A DNA stretch of 64,000 bases from Sphingobacteriaceae bacterium (lineage in GTDB: Bacteria; Bacteroidota; Bacteroidia; Sphingobacteriales; Sphingobacteriaceae). Position 1 is the first letter of the stretch. Every line of letters begins with the position of its first letter. The stretch spans positions 1 to 64,000 of the forward strand of contig JAGIAD010000015.1 in the NCBI GenBank assembly GCA_017745075.1, read 5' to 3'. Positions 33,933-43,905 of this stretch are shown here, piece after piece. The notes below the pieces were generated by a model, which saw nothing but the letters and a program-made list of their open reading frames with translations, had not been told where the DNA came from and searched no databases. Both the position numbers and the translations under genes were made by a program.

Positions 33933-36866
33933 TTAATATCCGAAAATCTGCTCCAGGCTCAATTTGGTAACCGGACCAAATTTTGCTAAATCGGCCATGT
34001 TGATTTTCTTTTCAGAAGCAACAATACAATAATTGTAAGGTTTGCCTGAAAGATTGTTTTGGTGGAATGATTTTACGTCATTAAAAGTTAAGGGTTTTAA
34101 ATTGGCATACTCGTCAATCCTCGAATCGTGATCAAAGCCTAATTTCTTATCAGACAGGTAACTGTAGATAATGCCATCTTTGGTAATACGACTCGTTTCA
34201 ATACCGTTTAAAGAGTTGGTTTTGGATAAATCGAATGATTTGTCTGACTCAGGCAAGGTGGTCAGCAATTCGTTCATACCCGCCACAGCCTCATTCATTT
34301 TATCAGCCTGCGTACCTACATAGGCAATAATCGTATTTTCTTTCTCTTTACTGTTTGGAGAAGAATATACGGCAAAGGTAGAATAAGCCAGGGCTTTAGA
34401 TTCTCTGATGGTCTGGAATACAACAGAACCCATACCGCCACCAAAATAATTGTTGAATAAAGCAATTTTGGCCGAATTGGCAGGATCGTACAAGCCGCTG
34501 TTGCGTACCCAACGGATTTCTGCCTGAACCATATCATAATCTGCAAAATAAACCTTGTTCGAATCGGTTTTGGTGTATACAAATTTCTTGATCGGTGCAG
34601 CATCGGTAAATTCTTTTGCCAATGGATGTGCTTTTACAATATCAGCAGAAAATGCTGCCAATGTTTTTGGCCCGTAATAAGTAATGGTGTGTTTGTAATT
34701 GGTAAGGTTATGCAAGATGTAGATCAGGTCGGCTGATTTCATGTTCTTGATCTCATCGTTGCTTAATCCATAATTAAAAGGGTTATCAGAGCCGTATTGT
34801 GCATAACTCATTAAACCACTCAATATCGAACTTTTGTTCAATTTTGCATTTTCCCTCGATTTTAACAAACGTCCTTTTAAATCTTCTAAAGCTTTTTCAT
34901 TTGGCTTGCAATGTGCTAAAACATCTTCAAGTAAAGCTACTGCTTTATCGAAATTTTCTTGTAAACCGGTAATGGAAACGGTAGTTACGTCGGTACCTAC
35001 ATTGATGTTATAGCTACAGGCAATGTTATAAAACGCCTTACTGATGTCTTCAGCAGAATATTTGTCGGTGCTTAAGAAAGAAAGGTATTGCGCAGCATAC
35101 GGTAACAATTTGTAGTTATAAGAGCCCATATCAAAACGGTAACCCATACGGAAAATTCCATTTTCTGTATTCTGAACAGCAATTACGTCCGCAATGCCTG
35201 CTTTGCCAAACTGAAGATCTTTTGTATAATCCAAAAATTTAGGCGCAATCGGTTTTACCGGTTGTGCGATAATATTTTTAGTAAATGGCGAAACCTCATT
35301 GGTATTGGTTTTAACCGCTGTAATAGCTGGTTTTTCTACTTTGATAATGCTTTTGTCTTCGCCTTTATGCTTTAATACAGCAACATAATTGTTGATGAAA
35401 AATTTATTGGCAAAATCTACAATTTCTTTCTTGGTTATTTTGCCCATTGCATCAGTTGAGGCCAATGTTTTATCCCATTCGGTGCCACGGTTTTGGATAA
35501 AGGCATTCATGGTAGCATCTGCACGCACGTCGTTATTGTCAAAACCCTGTAATTCGGCCAATTTAATGTTGGCTACAGTTGCTTTGATCAGGCTTTCATC
35601 AAATTCGCCTTTTTTAAGCAATTCTACTTGTTCCAATAATAATTTCTGAGCTTCTTCCAAACTCTGGCCTGCTTTTGGCGAACCCGATAAAATGAAGATG
35701 CCATAATCTTTCATTGAATTGTAACCAGCACCTGCACGCAACATTTTTTGTTGCTTGTTAATGTTGATATCCATTAAACCCGCTTTACCATTAGATAAAA
35801 TGCTGCCGATTAAATCCAGTAATAAACTTTCGTGGGTATTTTGTGCGAAACCCCTGTAGGCAACGTATAAATTCTCAGCACTAGGGCCATAAATATCAAC
35901 TTTCTGAACCTGTGTTAACGGTTTCTCAGGGGCAGGGTTGTATAACGATAAGGGTTTTGGCTTCATATAAGCAAAATCCTTATCAATTTTTTTAATCAGG
36001 TCATCATAATTAATGTCACCGCTCATAATTAAGGCCATATTGTTAGGCACATAATATTTATCGTAATATTTTCTGATTTCGACCAAAGAAGGATTTTTTA
36101 AATGCTCAATGGTACCAATGGTAGTTTGTTGTCCGTAATTGTGCGTAGGAAACAACGAATACAGCATTTTCTCGTACATTTTACGTCCGTCGTTATCCAT
36201 GCCGATGTTTTTTTCTTCATAAACTGCTTCCAGCTCGGTATGGAAAATACGGAAAACCGGTGCACGGAAACGCTCCGCCTGTACCGCTAAAAATTTATCA
36301 ATGGCATTTGATGGAAGATCTTCTTCATATACGGTTTCCTCTACCGAAGTATGGGCATTGGTGCTGTTGCTTCCGATCGATTTCATCATTTTATCGTATT
36401 CGTTAGCGATCGAATAATTCGAAGCTTCACCAGAAGTTTTATCGATTTCCTTATAAATCTCTTTACGCTTAACCGGATCGGTGGTTTTGTTATAGGTTTC
36501 GTAAAGTGCCTCGATCTTATCCAGGTATGGTTTTTCCTTGGCGTAATTTAAAGTTCCGAATTTATCAGTTCCTTTAAATAAAAGATGTTCTAAATAGTGT
36601 GCCAAACCCGTATTGGTGCGTGGATCGGTATTACTACCAGCCCTAACCGCCATCTTATAGGTAATATTTGGCTCTTTATTGTTTTGCGATAGGATTACCG
36701 TTAATCCATTTTTTAAAGTATAAAAGCGGCTTTTGGTTGGGTCGTTGGTTACATACTTATACGTATAACCGCCTGATGTTCCTGTTTTCCACTGATAGGT
36801 TGTTTGCGCGCTGGCTATAGAACCTGTAATCAGAAAACAAGCTAAAGTAAATAGTTTGAATTTCAT
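33933..36866 (-). CDS. M16 family zinc metallopeptidase (insulinase-like, two-domain)
   Basis: Secreted peptidase of 977 residues. The start at 36866 gives a signal peptide (MKFKLFTLACFLITGSIASAQ); the open frame to 36974 adds a stretch without similarity. The inverted zinc motif HxxEH is HYLEH in TGLAHYLEHLLFKG, with the third ligand Glu in TELEAVYEEKN. A second, inactive M16 half follows (from about residue 560, FGKAGIADVIAV onward; GGGMGSVVFQTIRES marks its substrate-binding strand). It probably degrades peptides in the periplasm. No partner gene adjoins it. Confidence 0.93.
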   Translation of the reverse strand: MKFKLFTLACFLITGSIASAQTTYQWKTGTSGGYTYKYVTNDPTKSRFYTLKNGLTVILSQNNKEPNITYKMAVRAGSNTDPRTNTGLAHYLEHLLFKGTDKFGTLNYAKEKPYLDKIEALYETYNKTTDPVKRKEIYKEIDKTSGEASNYSIANEYDKMMKSIGSNSTNAHTSVEETVYEEDLPSNAIDKFLAVQAERFRAPVFRIFHTELEAVYEEKNIGMDNDGRKMYEKMLYSLFPTHNYGQQTTIGTIEHLKNPSLVEIRKYYDKYYVPNNMALIMSGDINYDDLIKKIDKDFAYMKPKPLSLYNPAPEKPLTQVQKVDIYGPSAENLYVAYRGFAQNTHESLLLDLIGSILSNGKAGLMDININKQQKMLRAGAGYNSMKDYGIFILSGSPKAGQSLEEAQKLLLEQVELLKKGEFDESLIKATVANIKLAELQGFDNNDVRADATMNAFIQNRGTEWDKTLASTDAMGKITKKEIVDFANKFFINNYVAVLKHKGEDKSIIKVEKPAITAVKTNTNEVSPFTKNIIAQPVKPIAPKFLDYTKDLQFGKAGIADVIAVQNTENGIFRMGYRFDMGSYNYKLLPYAAQYLSFLSTDKYSAEDISKAFYNIACSYNINVGTDVTTVSITGLQENFDKAVALLEDVLAHCKPNEKALEDLKGRLLKSRENAKLNKSSILSGLMSYAQYGSDNPFNYGLSNDEIKNMKSADLIYILHNLTNYKHTITYYGPKTLAAFSADIVKAHPLAKEFTDAAPIKKFVYTKTDSNKVYFADYDMVQAEIRWVRNSGLYDPANSAKIALFNNYFGGGMGSVVFQTIRESKALAYSTFAVYSSPNSKEKENTIIAYVGTQADKMNEAVAGMNELLTTLPESDKSFDLSKTNSLNGIETSRITKDGIIYSYLSDKKLGFDHDSRIDEYANLKPLTFNDVKSFHQNNLSGKPYNYCIVASEKKINMADLAKFGPVTKLSLEQIFGY

Positions 36867-37084
36867 TGTTTGGTTTGGTTTTATGATCATGATGGTACCG
36901 GCTGTTGAGATGCATCCGAATACAGCATTCATTTTTAATAAGTTATTTATCCAAATATAAAGGCTTTCCCTCACCGAATGAAAATATTTTTTATTTAATA
37001 ACTAAAAGAATAGGAATAAATGATTATGGCATATAAATCATGGTTTGTTACGCCCTCAAATAATAATTCTGTATTTTTACCGGC

Positions 37085-37930
37085 ATGACGAAACAAGGCA
37101 TAAAACCAAATATTTTAGTTGTAAATGACGATGGTATTACAGCTACGGGAATCAGGAATTTAATGGAGGTAATGCAGGAGCTGGGCAATGTAGTAGTGGT
37201 GGCGCCCGATAGTCCGCAGAGTGGAATGGGACATGCCATAACCATTGGTAAACCGATCCGATTTGATAAAGTAGAGCTTTACGAAGGGGTAGAAATGTAC
37301 AAATGCAGCGGTACCCCGGTTGATTGTGTTAAACTTGCCGTAAACAAGATTTTTAAGGGAAAAAAACCTGATTTATGTGTTTCTGGAATTAACCATGGCT
37401 TGAATAACTCCATTAATGTATTGTATTCAGGAACCATGTCGGCTGCGGTAGAAGGTGCCATTGAAAAAATTCCGTCTATAGGTTTCTCTTTAGACGATTT
37501 TGCCGCCGATGCCGATTTTAGTCATACCAAAAAGTACATTAAAAATATTTGTGAGCAGGTCTTGGCAAACGGCTTGCCCGAAGGAACTTTATTAAATGTC
37601 AATTTCCCGAAAGGAAGTAATTTAAAAGGCATTAAAGTCTGCCGTCAGGCCAATGCAAAATGGATGGAAGAGTTTGATGAAAGGACCGATCCTTACAAAC
37701 GACCATATTATTGGTTAACAGGTGTTTTCGAAAATTTTGATAAAGGAGAAGACACCGATGTTTGGGCATTGGAACACAATTATGTTTCTATTGTTCCTGT
37801 TCAGTTCGATTTAACGGCGCATCATGCTATCCAAACGTTGAACAGCTGGGATTTTATCGGCAAGAATAATTCAGGATCTGGTAATACGGGTACGAAAGTT
37901 TCGGCACCTGATGGTATTAATTTAGGTTAA
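37085..37930 (+). CDS. surE: 5'/3'-nucleotidase SurE
   Basis: Metal-dependent nucleoside monophosphatase used in stationary-phase survival. Metal site NDDG in ILVVNDDGITATGI (residues 9-22), conserved SPQSGMGHAIT (metal Ser), and SGINHGLNNSINVLYSGTMS with the family Asn-Gly pattern. 281 aa, slightly long because of a Gly/Ser/Thr tail. Cytoplasmic. Next to a small membrane-protein gene and lpxB, a common order in Bacteroidota. Confidence 0.95.
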   Translation: MTKQGIKPNILVVNDDGITATGIRNLMEVMQELGNVVVVAPDSPQSGMGHAITIGKPIRFDKVELYEGVEMYKCSGTPVDCVKLAVNKIFKGKKPDLCVSGINHGLNNSINVLYSGTMSAAVEGAIEKIPSIGFSLDDFAADADFSHTKKYIKNICEQVLANGLPEGTLLNVNFPKGSNLKGIKVCRQANAKWMEEFDERTDPYKRPYYWLTGVFENFDKGEDTDVWALEHNYVSIVPVQFDLTAHHAIQTLNSWDFIGKNNSGSGNTGTKVSAPDGINLG

Positions 37931-37933
37931 GCC

Positions 37934-38206
37934 ATGATGGATCGCTTAAAAAGCCTGAATAATTCCGTGTGGGTTGGTTTAGGGATAGGCTTGCTTGTCC
38001 CCGCAGTTTTTTGTTCCATTGCCTGGTACCTGATCCATCATGTGGCCTATCTGTCAAAAGCAGATCTCCTTTACATTGGTGGGATTGCCGTAAATGCTTA
38101 TACCATGCAAACATTTTTTAAATACAATAAAGAGAATATTGGCAGAGGCATTTTAGCTGCAACGTTTTTGTGCGCTTTTATATTCTTTGCATATAAAGTT
38201 TTTTAG
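37934..38206 (+). CDS. Small integral membrane protein between surE and lpxB
   Basis: 90 residues with three hydrophobic segments at about 12-34, 45-60 and 72-90 (SVWVGLGIGLLVPAVFCSIA, LLYIGGIAVNAYTMQTFF, GILAATFLCAFIFFAYKVF). It starts 3 bp after the surE stop codon, so it is co-transcribed and probably translationally coupled. The neighbourhood with lpxB hints at a role in envelope or lipid A, but nothing in the sequence proves this. Confidence 0.75.
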   Translation: MMDRLKSLNNSVWVGLGIGLLVPAVFCSIAWYLIHHVAYLSKADLLYIGGIAVNAYTMQTFFKYNKENIGRGILAATFLCAFIFFAYKVF

Positions 38207-38215
38207 CAATGGAAA

Positions 38216-38270
38216 ATGTAAGATGGAAAAGGGATTAAGGTGATTATACCTTCCACCAGCCATCTTACAT
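38216..38270. repeat. Inverted repeat between the small membrane gene and lpxB
   Basis: Perfect 11 bp arms ATGTAAGATGG / CCATCTTACAT around a 33 nt loop, continuing into CATCATACCTGAC. The word CATCATACCT also occurs in the spacer array before gpsA. Could fold in the surE-lpxB transcript. No T-run, so not a standard terminator. Confidence 0.45.
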
Positions 38271-38285
38271 CATACCTGACAAATT

Positions 38286-39389
38286 ATGAAATATTACCTC
38301 GTAGCCGGAGAAGCCTCAGGCGATTTACATGGCGCCAATTTAATGAAAGCCTTAAAAACGGAGGATAGTGAAGCCGTGTTCAGGTATTCCGGCGGAGATA
38401 AAATGCAGGCCGAAGGCGGTGAGTTGGTTAAACACTATGCCGACATGGCTTTTATGGGCTTTACAGAGGTGCTTTTGAATTTAAGAACCATTTTTAAAAA
38501 TCTTAAAGCTTGTAAGGAAGACATTATAAAATGGAAACCTGATGTGTTGATTTTGATCGATTTTCCTGGTTTTAACCTAAAAATAGCCGAGTTTGCAAAA
38601 GCCAGGAGCATAAAGGTATGTTACTATATTTCGCCCAAAGTTTGGGCCTGGAATCAGAAACGGGTACTCAAAATAAAAAGAATCGTCGATCATATGTTCT
38701 GTATTCTGCCTTTCGAAGTCGATTTTTACAAAGAGTGGGGCATGAAGGTAGATTATGTGGGCAATCCCCTTTTGGATGAAATTGCACAGTTTACGCCTGA
38801 CATAAATTTTCGTGAAGCCAACCAATTTGGAGACAACAAAATTATTGCCCTCCTGCCCGGTAGCCGCAAACAGGAAATAGAGCGTTTATTGCCGGTAATG
38901 TTAAGCATAACAGAAAATTATCCTGATTATATTTTTGCTATTGCAGCTGCTCCAACCTTTACCCAATCTTATTACCACCAGTTTACCGGGGATAAAAAAA
39001 TTAAACTTCTTTTTAACAATACTTATAATTTATTGCACTATGCCCATGCAGCCATCGTAGCTTCCGGCACCGCTACGCTCGAAACCGCCCTTTTTAAAGT
39101 TCCACAGGTGGTGGTATATAAAGGAGGTGCCATTTCGATAGCTATTGCAAGGATGCTGGTTAAAATAAAGTTCATCTCTTTGGTTAACCTGATCGTGAAC
39201 AGAAAAATCGTCACAGAACTGATCCAGGAAGATTGTAACCCGCAAAAGTTAAGCGGGGAACTTAAAATTATTTTAAGTGGTGAGGGTAGGGATGAGATGT
39301 TGAAACATTATGGCGAGTTGCTTTTACTTATGGGGAAACCTGGTGCTTCTGCAAAAACAGCCAAGTTAATTATGGCCTACCTGAACTAA
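38286..39389 (+). CDS. lpxB: Lipid-A-disaccharide synthase
   Basis: Joins UDP-2,3-diacylglucosamine and lipid X to make the lipid A disaccharide, at the inner membrane. GT19 landmarks: YLVAGEASGDLHGANLM at the N-terminus, LIDFPGFNLKIAEFAK (about 94-109), YYISPKVWAWNQKRV, LPGSRKQEIERLLPVML, and ASGTATLETALFKVPQVVVY near 260-280. 367 aa, normal. Likely in one operon with surE and the small membrane protein. Confidence 0.95.
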   Translation: MKYYLVAGEASGDLHGANLMKALKTEDSEAVFRYSGGDKMQAEGGELVKHYADMAFMGFTEVLLNLRTIFKNLKACKEDIIKWKPDVLILIDFPGFNLKIAEFAKARSIKVCYYISPKVWAWNQKRVLKIKRIVDHMFCILPFEVDFYKEWGMKVDYVGNPLLDEIAQFTPDINFREANQFGDNKIIALLPGSRKQEIERLLPVMLSITENYPDYIFAIAAAPTFTQSYYHQFTGDKKIKLLFNNTYNLLHYAHAAIVASGTATLETALFKVPQVVVYKGGAISIAIARMLVKIKFISLVNLIVNRKIVTELIQEDCNPQKLSGELKIILSGEGRDEMLKHYGELLLLMGKPGASAKTAKLIMAYLN

Positions 39390-39415
39390 ATCTTTAGATT
39401 GTATTATTCTTTAAT

Positions 39416-39423
39416 AAACGTTT
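39416..39423. promoter_or_regulatory. Weak operator-like core upstream of lacI
   Basis: AAACGTTT in the context AATAAACGTTTCTAAG, 112 bp before the regulator gene. It is a partial match to the AAAACGTTTT sites and could allow self-regulation. Weak on its own. Confidence 0.3.
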
Positions 39424-39534
39424 CTAAGACGATTAATATAAAAAATGTTAAATTGCGCTTTTATAGTGGTAAAAATTTAAAGCAGTAATTTTTATTTAAC
39501 TTTAAATCGATTAAATCAAAAGAAATTCAAGCAA

Positions 39535-40539
39535 ATGAAATCGCTTTCTATCAAAGATATAGCTGTAAAAGCAAATGTATCAATTACTACAGTATCATTC
39601 ATTATCAACGGTAAGGCAAAAGATAAATCGATAAGCGATGCAGTAATCGAGAAAGTTGAAAAAATTATCGAAGAAAGCGGTTATAAACCTAACCAGATTG
39701 CAAGAAGTTTAAGAACCGGTAACTCCAACATTATTGGTTTAATTATCGAAGATATCTCCAACTCATTCTTCTCCAGGATTGCAAGGTTAATAGAAGATAA
39801 AGCCTATAAAAGAGGTTATAAAATTATTTATTCCAGTACAGAAAATAGTGTCGACAAAGCGAAAGAACTAATCAACATGTTTAAATCGCGAAAGGTCGAT
39901 GCCTATATCATTTCTCCGATAAAAGGCATAGAAGAAGATATACAAATGCTCCTGGATGATGGAAATCCCGTAATCCTGTTCGATAGAAACCTTTCGGCAG
40001 TTAATGCCAGTTACGTCGGGGCCGATCATTTTAATGCTTCGTACCAATCCATACAGAATTTCATCGATCAGGGTAAAAAGAATATAGCCCTGGTTACCAC
40101 TGATATTAATGTTGAACAGATTGTTGAACGTTATGATGGTTATAAAAAGGCCCTTGAGGATAATGGAATCAAGTATGATGAAAGCCTTGTGCTTAAAATA
40201 CATTTTAACCAGGAAGAAAGTGAAACCATTGCCCAGATTAAAGAATTGCTTCAAAATAAACAGATAGATGCCGTACTTTTTGCAACCAATTACCTGGCAA
40301 TCAGTGGACTAAAAGTATTAAAACAGATCAATAAAACAGTAGGAGCTGATTTTGGCGTGATTGCGTATGATGATCATGAAGCATTCGAACTGCATACCCC
40401 CCGTATTTCTGCTATTCAACAACCCTTAGAAGAAATAGCCGAAACCATTATTAAACTTATTTTAAGCCAGCTTTCTACAAAAAGTAAATTACCTGCTGAA
40501 GAAGTAATTATCCCTTCCCGGTTAGTGCTTAGAGACTAA
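39535..40539 (+). CDS. LacI/GalR family transcriptional regulator
   Basis: 334 residues. The N-terminal LacI helix-turn-helix SIKDIAVKANVSITTVSFII is followed by the hinge helix NQIARSLRTGNSNIIGLIIED, whose residues insert into a central CG of the operator. The C-terminal periplasmic-binding-like effector domain contains DAYIISPIKGIEED, VGADHFNASYQ and QQPLEEIAETII. The effector is probably a sugar or sugar phosphate. It lies 331 bp before the first SusC gene, and palindromes with core AAAACGTTTT, the LacI-family type, recur around the following genes. It is therefore the likely local repressor; this is inference. Confidence 0.92.
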   Translation: MKSLSIKDIAVKANVSITTVSFIINGKAKDKSISDAVIEKVEKIIEESGYKPNQIARSLRTGNSNIIGLIIEDISNSFFSRIARLIEDKAYKRGYKIIYSSTENSVDKAKELINMFKSRKVDAYIISPIKGIEEDIQMLLDDGNPVILFDRNLSAVNASYVGADHFNASYQSIQNFIDQGKKNIALVTTDINVEQIVERYDGYKKALEDNGIKYDESLVLKIHFNQEESETIAQIKELLQNKQIDAVLFATNYLAISGLKVLKQINKTVGADFGVIAYDDHEAFELHTPRISAIQQPLEEIAETIIKLILSQLSTKSKLPAEEVIIPSRLVLRD

Positions 40540-40582
40540 AAAAAGTCCACCCTTACTCATTGTCATAAATTTTTTACTTACT

Positions 40583-40592
40583 AAAACGTTTT
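40583..40592. promoter_or_regulatory. LacI-type operator AAAACGTTTT, site 1
   Basis: Palindromic core in CTAAAACGTTTTAT, 44 bp after the regulator's stop codon and 40 bp from site 2. The pair sits in the 331 bp leader region of the SusC/SusD operon, which holds no gene. Confidence 0.65.
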
Positions 40593-40622
40593 ATTATAAT
40601 TTATAATTTTTATTATTGATAT

Positions 40623-40638
40623 GCTAAAACGTTTTAGC
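40623..40638. promoter_or_regulatory. LacI-type operator GCTAAAACGTTTTAGC, site 2
   Basis: Perfect 16 bp palindrome, 233 bp before the susC start. Best-formed site of the set together with 49761. Confidence 0.75.
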
Positions 40639-40870
40639 CTTACCGGATTAAATTTTTATGAGCATTACACCAATTCCCACTGATTATTAAGGGATTGTAT
40701 CAAGCACAGGTATGAGTCTTGTCGTCGGGATTTTCTGTGGTTATCCAATCAAACCTTAATTATAACAATAACATACATATCGGGCACTAGCCCTGTCTGG
40801 TTATCGCTCTCGCAGATAAACAACACCAGAAAACAATAACTAATCATTTATAATTAAAACAAAACCGTTA

Positions 40871-43800
40871 ATGAAAATTAATTTACTCAAAATTACAGGG
40901 CTGTCTGCTGCCATTGTGTTGCTGAATGGTCCTGCGTTTTCAATGAATCCGGAGTGGGAAAGTACACGGAGGTTCTTGAATGGAAACGTGCTCGGGGGGT
41001 ACGTTCAGGCGCAAAAAAATGTAACCGGAACGGTGGTCGACGAAAATGGGCATCCAGTACCAGGTGCCGGAATTAAAAATCAGAGTACCGGCAAAACAAC
41101 TGTAACCGATGTTGCCGGAAAATTTATGATTGAAGCCAGTGCCGGACAGGTACTTCGTTTTACCTATATCGGCTACGAAACACAGAATATCACTGTAGGC
41201 GAGTCGTCGGTCATTAATGTAAAACTTGCTGTCTCTAAAAATACCGATTTACAGGAAGTAACTGTTGTAGCTGTTGGTTACGGCACACAATTGCAAAAGG
41301 AAGTAACTTCGGCAGTTGCTCACGTTGGATCTGAGGATTTCAGACAAAGTGGTTCGAGAAATGCATTGGACCTGGTGCAGGGTAAAGTAGCGGGCTTAAA
41401 CATTACCCGTAGTGGTTCTAACCCTAACTCTGGTGTTAGTGTGCAGCTTCGTGGGGTGGTTACCGTAACCGGAAGCTCTAGTCCTTTATTTGTAATCGAC
41501 GGAATTCCCGGTGGTAACCCTGATTTATTGCAACAAGACGATATCGAATCAATCGACGTATTAAAAGATGGTTCTGCTGCGGCAATTTACGGTTCCAGTG
41601 CCAATGCGGGTGTAATTTTGATTACTACTAAAAAAGGTAAAGCCGGACCTCCGCAATTTAACTATTCCGGTTATGCGCGAAAAGAATATTACAACCAATG
41701 GTTAGATTTCTTAACTCCATCAGAGTTTAAAGCAAAAATTGCTTCAGGTGAAATTAAGCAACAAAACTTCGGAAGTGAAACCGATTTTGTTGATCAGTTA
41801 ATTAATCATGACAATCTGACCCAAAACCATAACTTAAGTTTTAGCGGAGGTACTGATAAAACCAGTTACAGGGCCAGTATCAACTACCGCGATTTGCAAG
41901 GTATTGCTAAGGAAAACAGTCGCGAAGAATATACGCTAAGGTTTAACATTAACCAGACTGGTTTAGATAACAGGTTAAAAATTCAGGCCAATTTAGTAAC
42001 CAACTTCAATAAGGCCAATTTACTTGGTGGCGGAGGTTGGGAAAGTGAGCAAACCAAAAACCCTACTTTATCTAACTACAATCCAGACGGGTCTTATCGT
42101 TTCGATCTGACCAGTACCAACGAGTTCGCGCGTTTGTTTCAGGAAACATCTTATCGTAAACAACAAACCAGCTCGGCAGATGTTAAAGCCGACTTAGACA
42201 TTATAGATGGTTTAAAAGCTTCGGTTTTTGGTTCGGTGACCCGCGATAACCGTTATGATGGACAATACCGCCTGAAAGCCAGTGAAAACTCTGTAGAAAA
42301 CACAGATTTTCCGGGTGGTGGTTATGCTTACAAAGGCGATTACCTATCGCAGGCATGGGCTTTAGAGCCAACTTTGCAGTATAGCAAAACCATTGCATCA
42401 AAACACAATTTAACCGCTTTAGTGGGGTACAGCTACCGTTATTTCATGGAGGAAAGCTCGAGTGCATCTAACCGCGGATTCATTAACGACTTATTCCACG
42501 AAGATAACTTAGGCCAGGGTGCTGCTTTGGGCGTAGGTAAAGCTTCGATGAGCAGTGGTAAAAACGATAATACATTAATCGCTTTCTTTGGCAGGCTTAA
42601 CTATAACTACGATGGTAAATATTTGTTAACCGCTATTTTAAGAAGAGAAGGTTCATCACGCTTCGGTGCTAACAACAAGTGGGGTAATTTCCCGGCAGTT
42701 TCAGCAGCATGGAACGTTACTCAGGAAGATTTCATGAAGAACATTAACTGGGTAAATAACTTAAAGTTAAGAGTGGGTTATGGTGAAACAGGTAACAGTG
42801 GTTTCTCAAACAACGCATCGAGGGTAACTCTTGGCGGCGGCGGTAGATATCTATACCCGGATGGCCAATATCTTGAAACTTACGGTCCAAACCGAAACCC
42901 TAATCCAAACCTGAAATGGGAAACCAAAAGAGAAACCAACATTGGTCTTGAATTTAGCGTGTTGAAGAGTAAACTATCAGGATCAATAGACTTATTTAAA
43001 CGCACTACCAAGGATTTATTAGATACTTATACTTCTCCTCAGCCTCCGTTTGTTCAAAGTTCTATTTACACCAATGTAGGTACAATTTCTTCAAAAGGTA
43101 TTGAGTTGGCATTAAGTTATGCTGCGTTTAAAACAAGAGATTTCAGCTGGGATATTGATGCAACAGCAAGTACATTAAGAAATACTTTGGATTCTTATTC
43201 AAACGATGAATATAAAATTTTATACAAAACCTTTGGTGGGATTGGTGGTGCCGGTGCATTAGGTGATGCAATTGTAACTTACGAAGGCGGCGCTTTAGGT
43301 GAATTCTGGGGTAAAAAATTCGCAGGTTTTACTTCCGATGGTAAATGGTTATTCTACAACAGAAATGGCCAGGCTGTACCAAATGCACAGATCAATAACT
43401 CAAGAGATAAAAACGTAACAGATTTACAAATGATTGGTAATGCAATTCCTAAGTATTACGCATCAATGGCACATAATTTCAGGTATAAACAATTTGATTT
43501 ACGTGTTTTCTTAAGGGGTAAATTCGATTATGATATCTTAAACAGAAATGCACTTTCTTATGCAAACAAAACATGGTCTGGTAACCTGTTAACCAGTACT
43601 TTCGATAAATACAGCCAGATCAATGATACTTATATGTACTCTGATTACTATCTGGAAAAAGGGAGCTATGTTAAGCTGGACGAGGTAACTATTGGCTACA
43701 ACTTTAAATTAAAAACCAAATTAATTAGAAACATGCGCATTTATGCAAGCGGACAAAACTTAGCAACCATTACCGGTTACACCGGCAGCGATCCTGATTT

Positions 43801-43894
43801 TATTGCCGATAACGGTACCGGACCAGGTGTAGATAACAGTGGTGCATATCCAAGTACCCGTTCTTTCTTGTTTGGATTAAATGTTGGATTTTAA
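40871..43894 (+). CDS. SusC/RagA family TonB-linked outer membrane transporter
   Basis: 1007 residues. An atypical N-terminus: signal peptide-like MKINLLKITGLSAAIVLLNG, then about 25 residues (MNPEWESTRRFLNGNVLGGY) before the carboxypeptidase-like domain NVTGTVVDENGHPVPGAGI. Then come a TonB box-like VTVVAVGYGTQ, the plug with PLFVIDGIPGGNPDLLQQDD and AAIYGSSANAGVILITTKKG, and the barrel ending FLFGLNVGF. It pairs with the SusD gene 12 bp downstream. Two operator palindromes lie in its leader. Probably imports mannose-containing glycans released by the GH92 enzymes; this is inferred from context. Confidence 0.95.
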   Translation: MKINLLKITGLSAAIVLLNGPAFSMNPEWESTRRFLNGNVLGGYVQAQKNVTGTVVDENGHPVPGAGIKNQSTGKTTVTDVAGKFMIEASAGQVLRFTYIGYETQNITVGESSVINVKLAVSKNTDLQEVTVVAVGYGTQLQKEVTSAVAHVGSEDFRQSGSRNALDLVQGKVAGLNITRSGSNPNSGVSVQLRGVVTVTGSSSPLFVIDGIPGGNPDLLQQDDIESIDVLKDGSAAAIYGSSANAGVILITTKKGKAGPPQFNYSGYARKEYYNQWLDFLTPSEFKAKIASGEIKQQNFGSETDFVDQLINHDNLTQNHNLSFSGGTDKTSYRASINYRDLQGIAKENSREEYTLRFNINQTGLDNRLKIQANLVTNFNKANLLGGGGWESEQTKNPTLSNYNPDGSYRFDLTSTNEFARLFQETSYRKQQTSSADVKADLDIIDGLKASVFGSVTRDNRYDGQYRLKASENSVENTDFPGGGYAYKGDYLSQAWALEPTLQYSKTIASKHNLTALVGYSYRYFMEESSSASNRGFINDLFHEDNLGQGAALGVGKASMSSGKNDNTLIAFFGRLNYNYDGKYLLTAILRREGSSRFGANNKWGNFPAVSAAWNVTQEDFMKNINWVNNLKLRVGYGETGNSGFSNNASRVTLGGGGRYLYPDGQYLETYGPNRNPNPNLKWETKRETNIGLEFSVLKSKLSGSIDLFKRTTKDLLDTYTSPQPPFVQSSIYTNVGTISSKGIELALSYAAFKTRDFSWDIDATASTLRNTLDSYSNDEYKILYKTFGGIGGAGALGDAIVTYEGGALGEFWGKKFAGFTSDGKWLFYNRNGQAVPNAQINNSRDKNVTDLQMIGNAIPKYYASMAHNFRYKQFDLRVFLRGKFDYDILNRNALSYANKTWSGNLLTSTFDKYSQINDTYMYSDYYLEKGSYVKLDEVTIGYNFKLKTKLIRNMRIYASGQNLATITGYTGSDPDFIADNGTGPGVDNSGAYPSTRSFLFGLNVGF

Positions 43895-43905
43895 AGAATA
43901 ATAAA

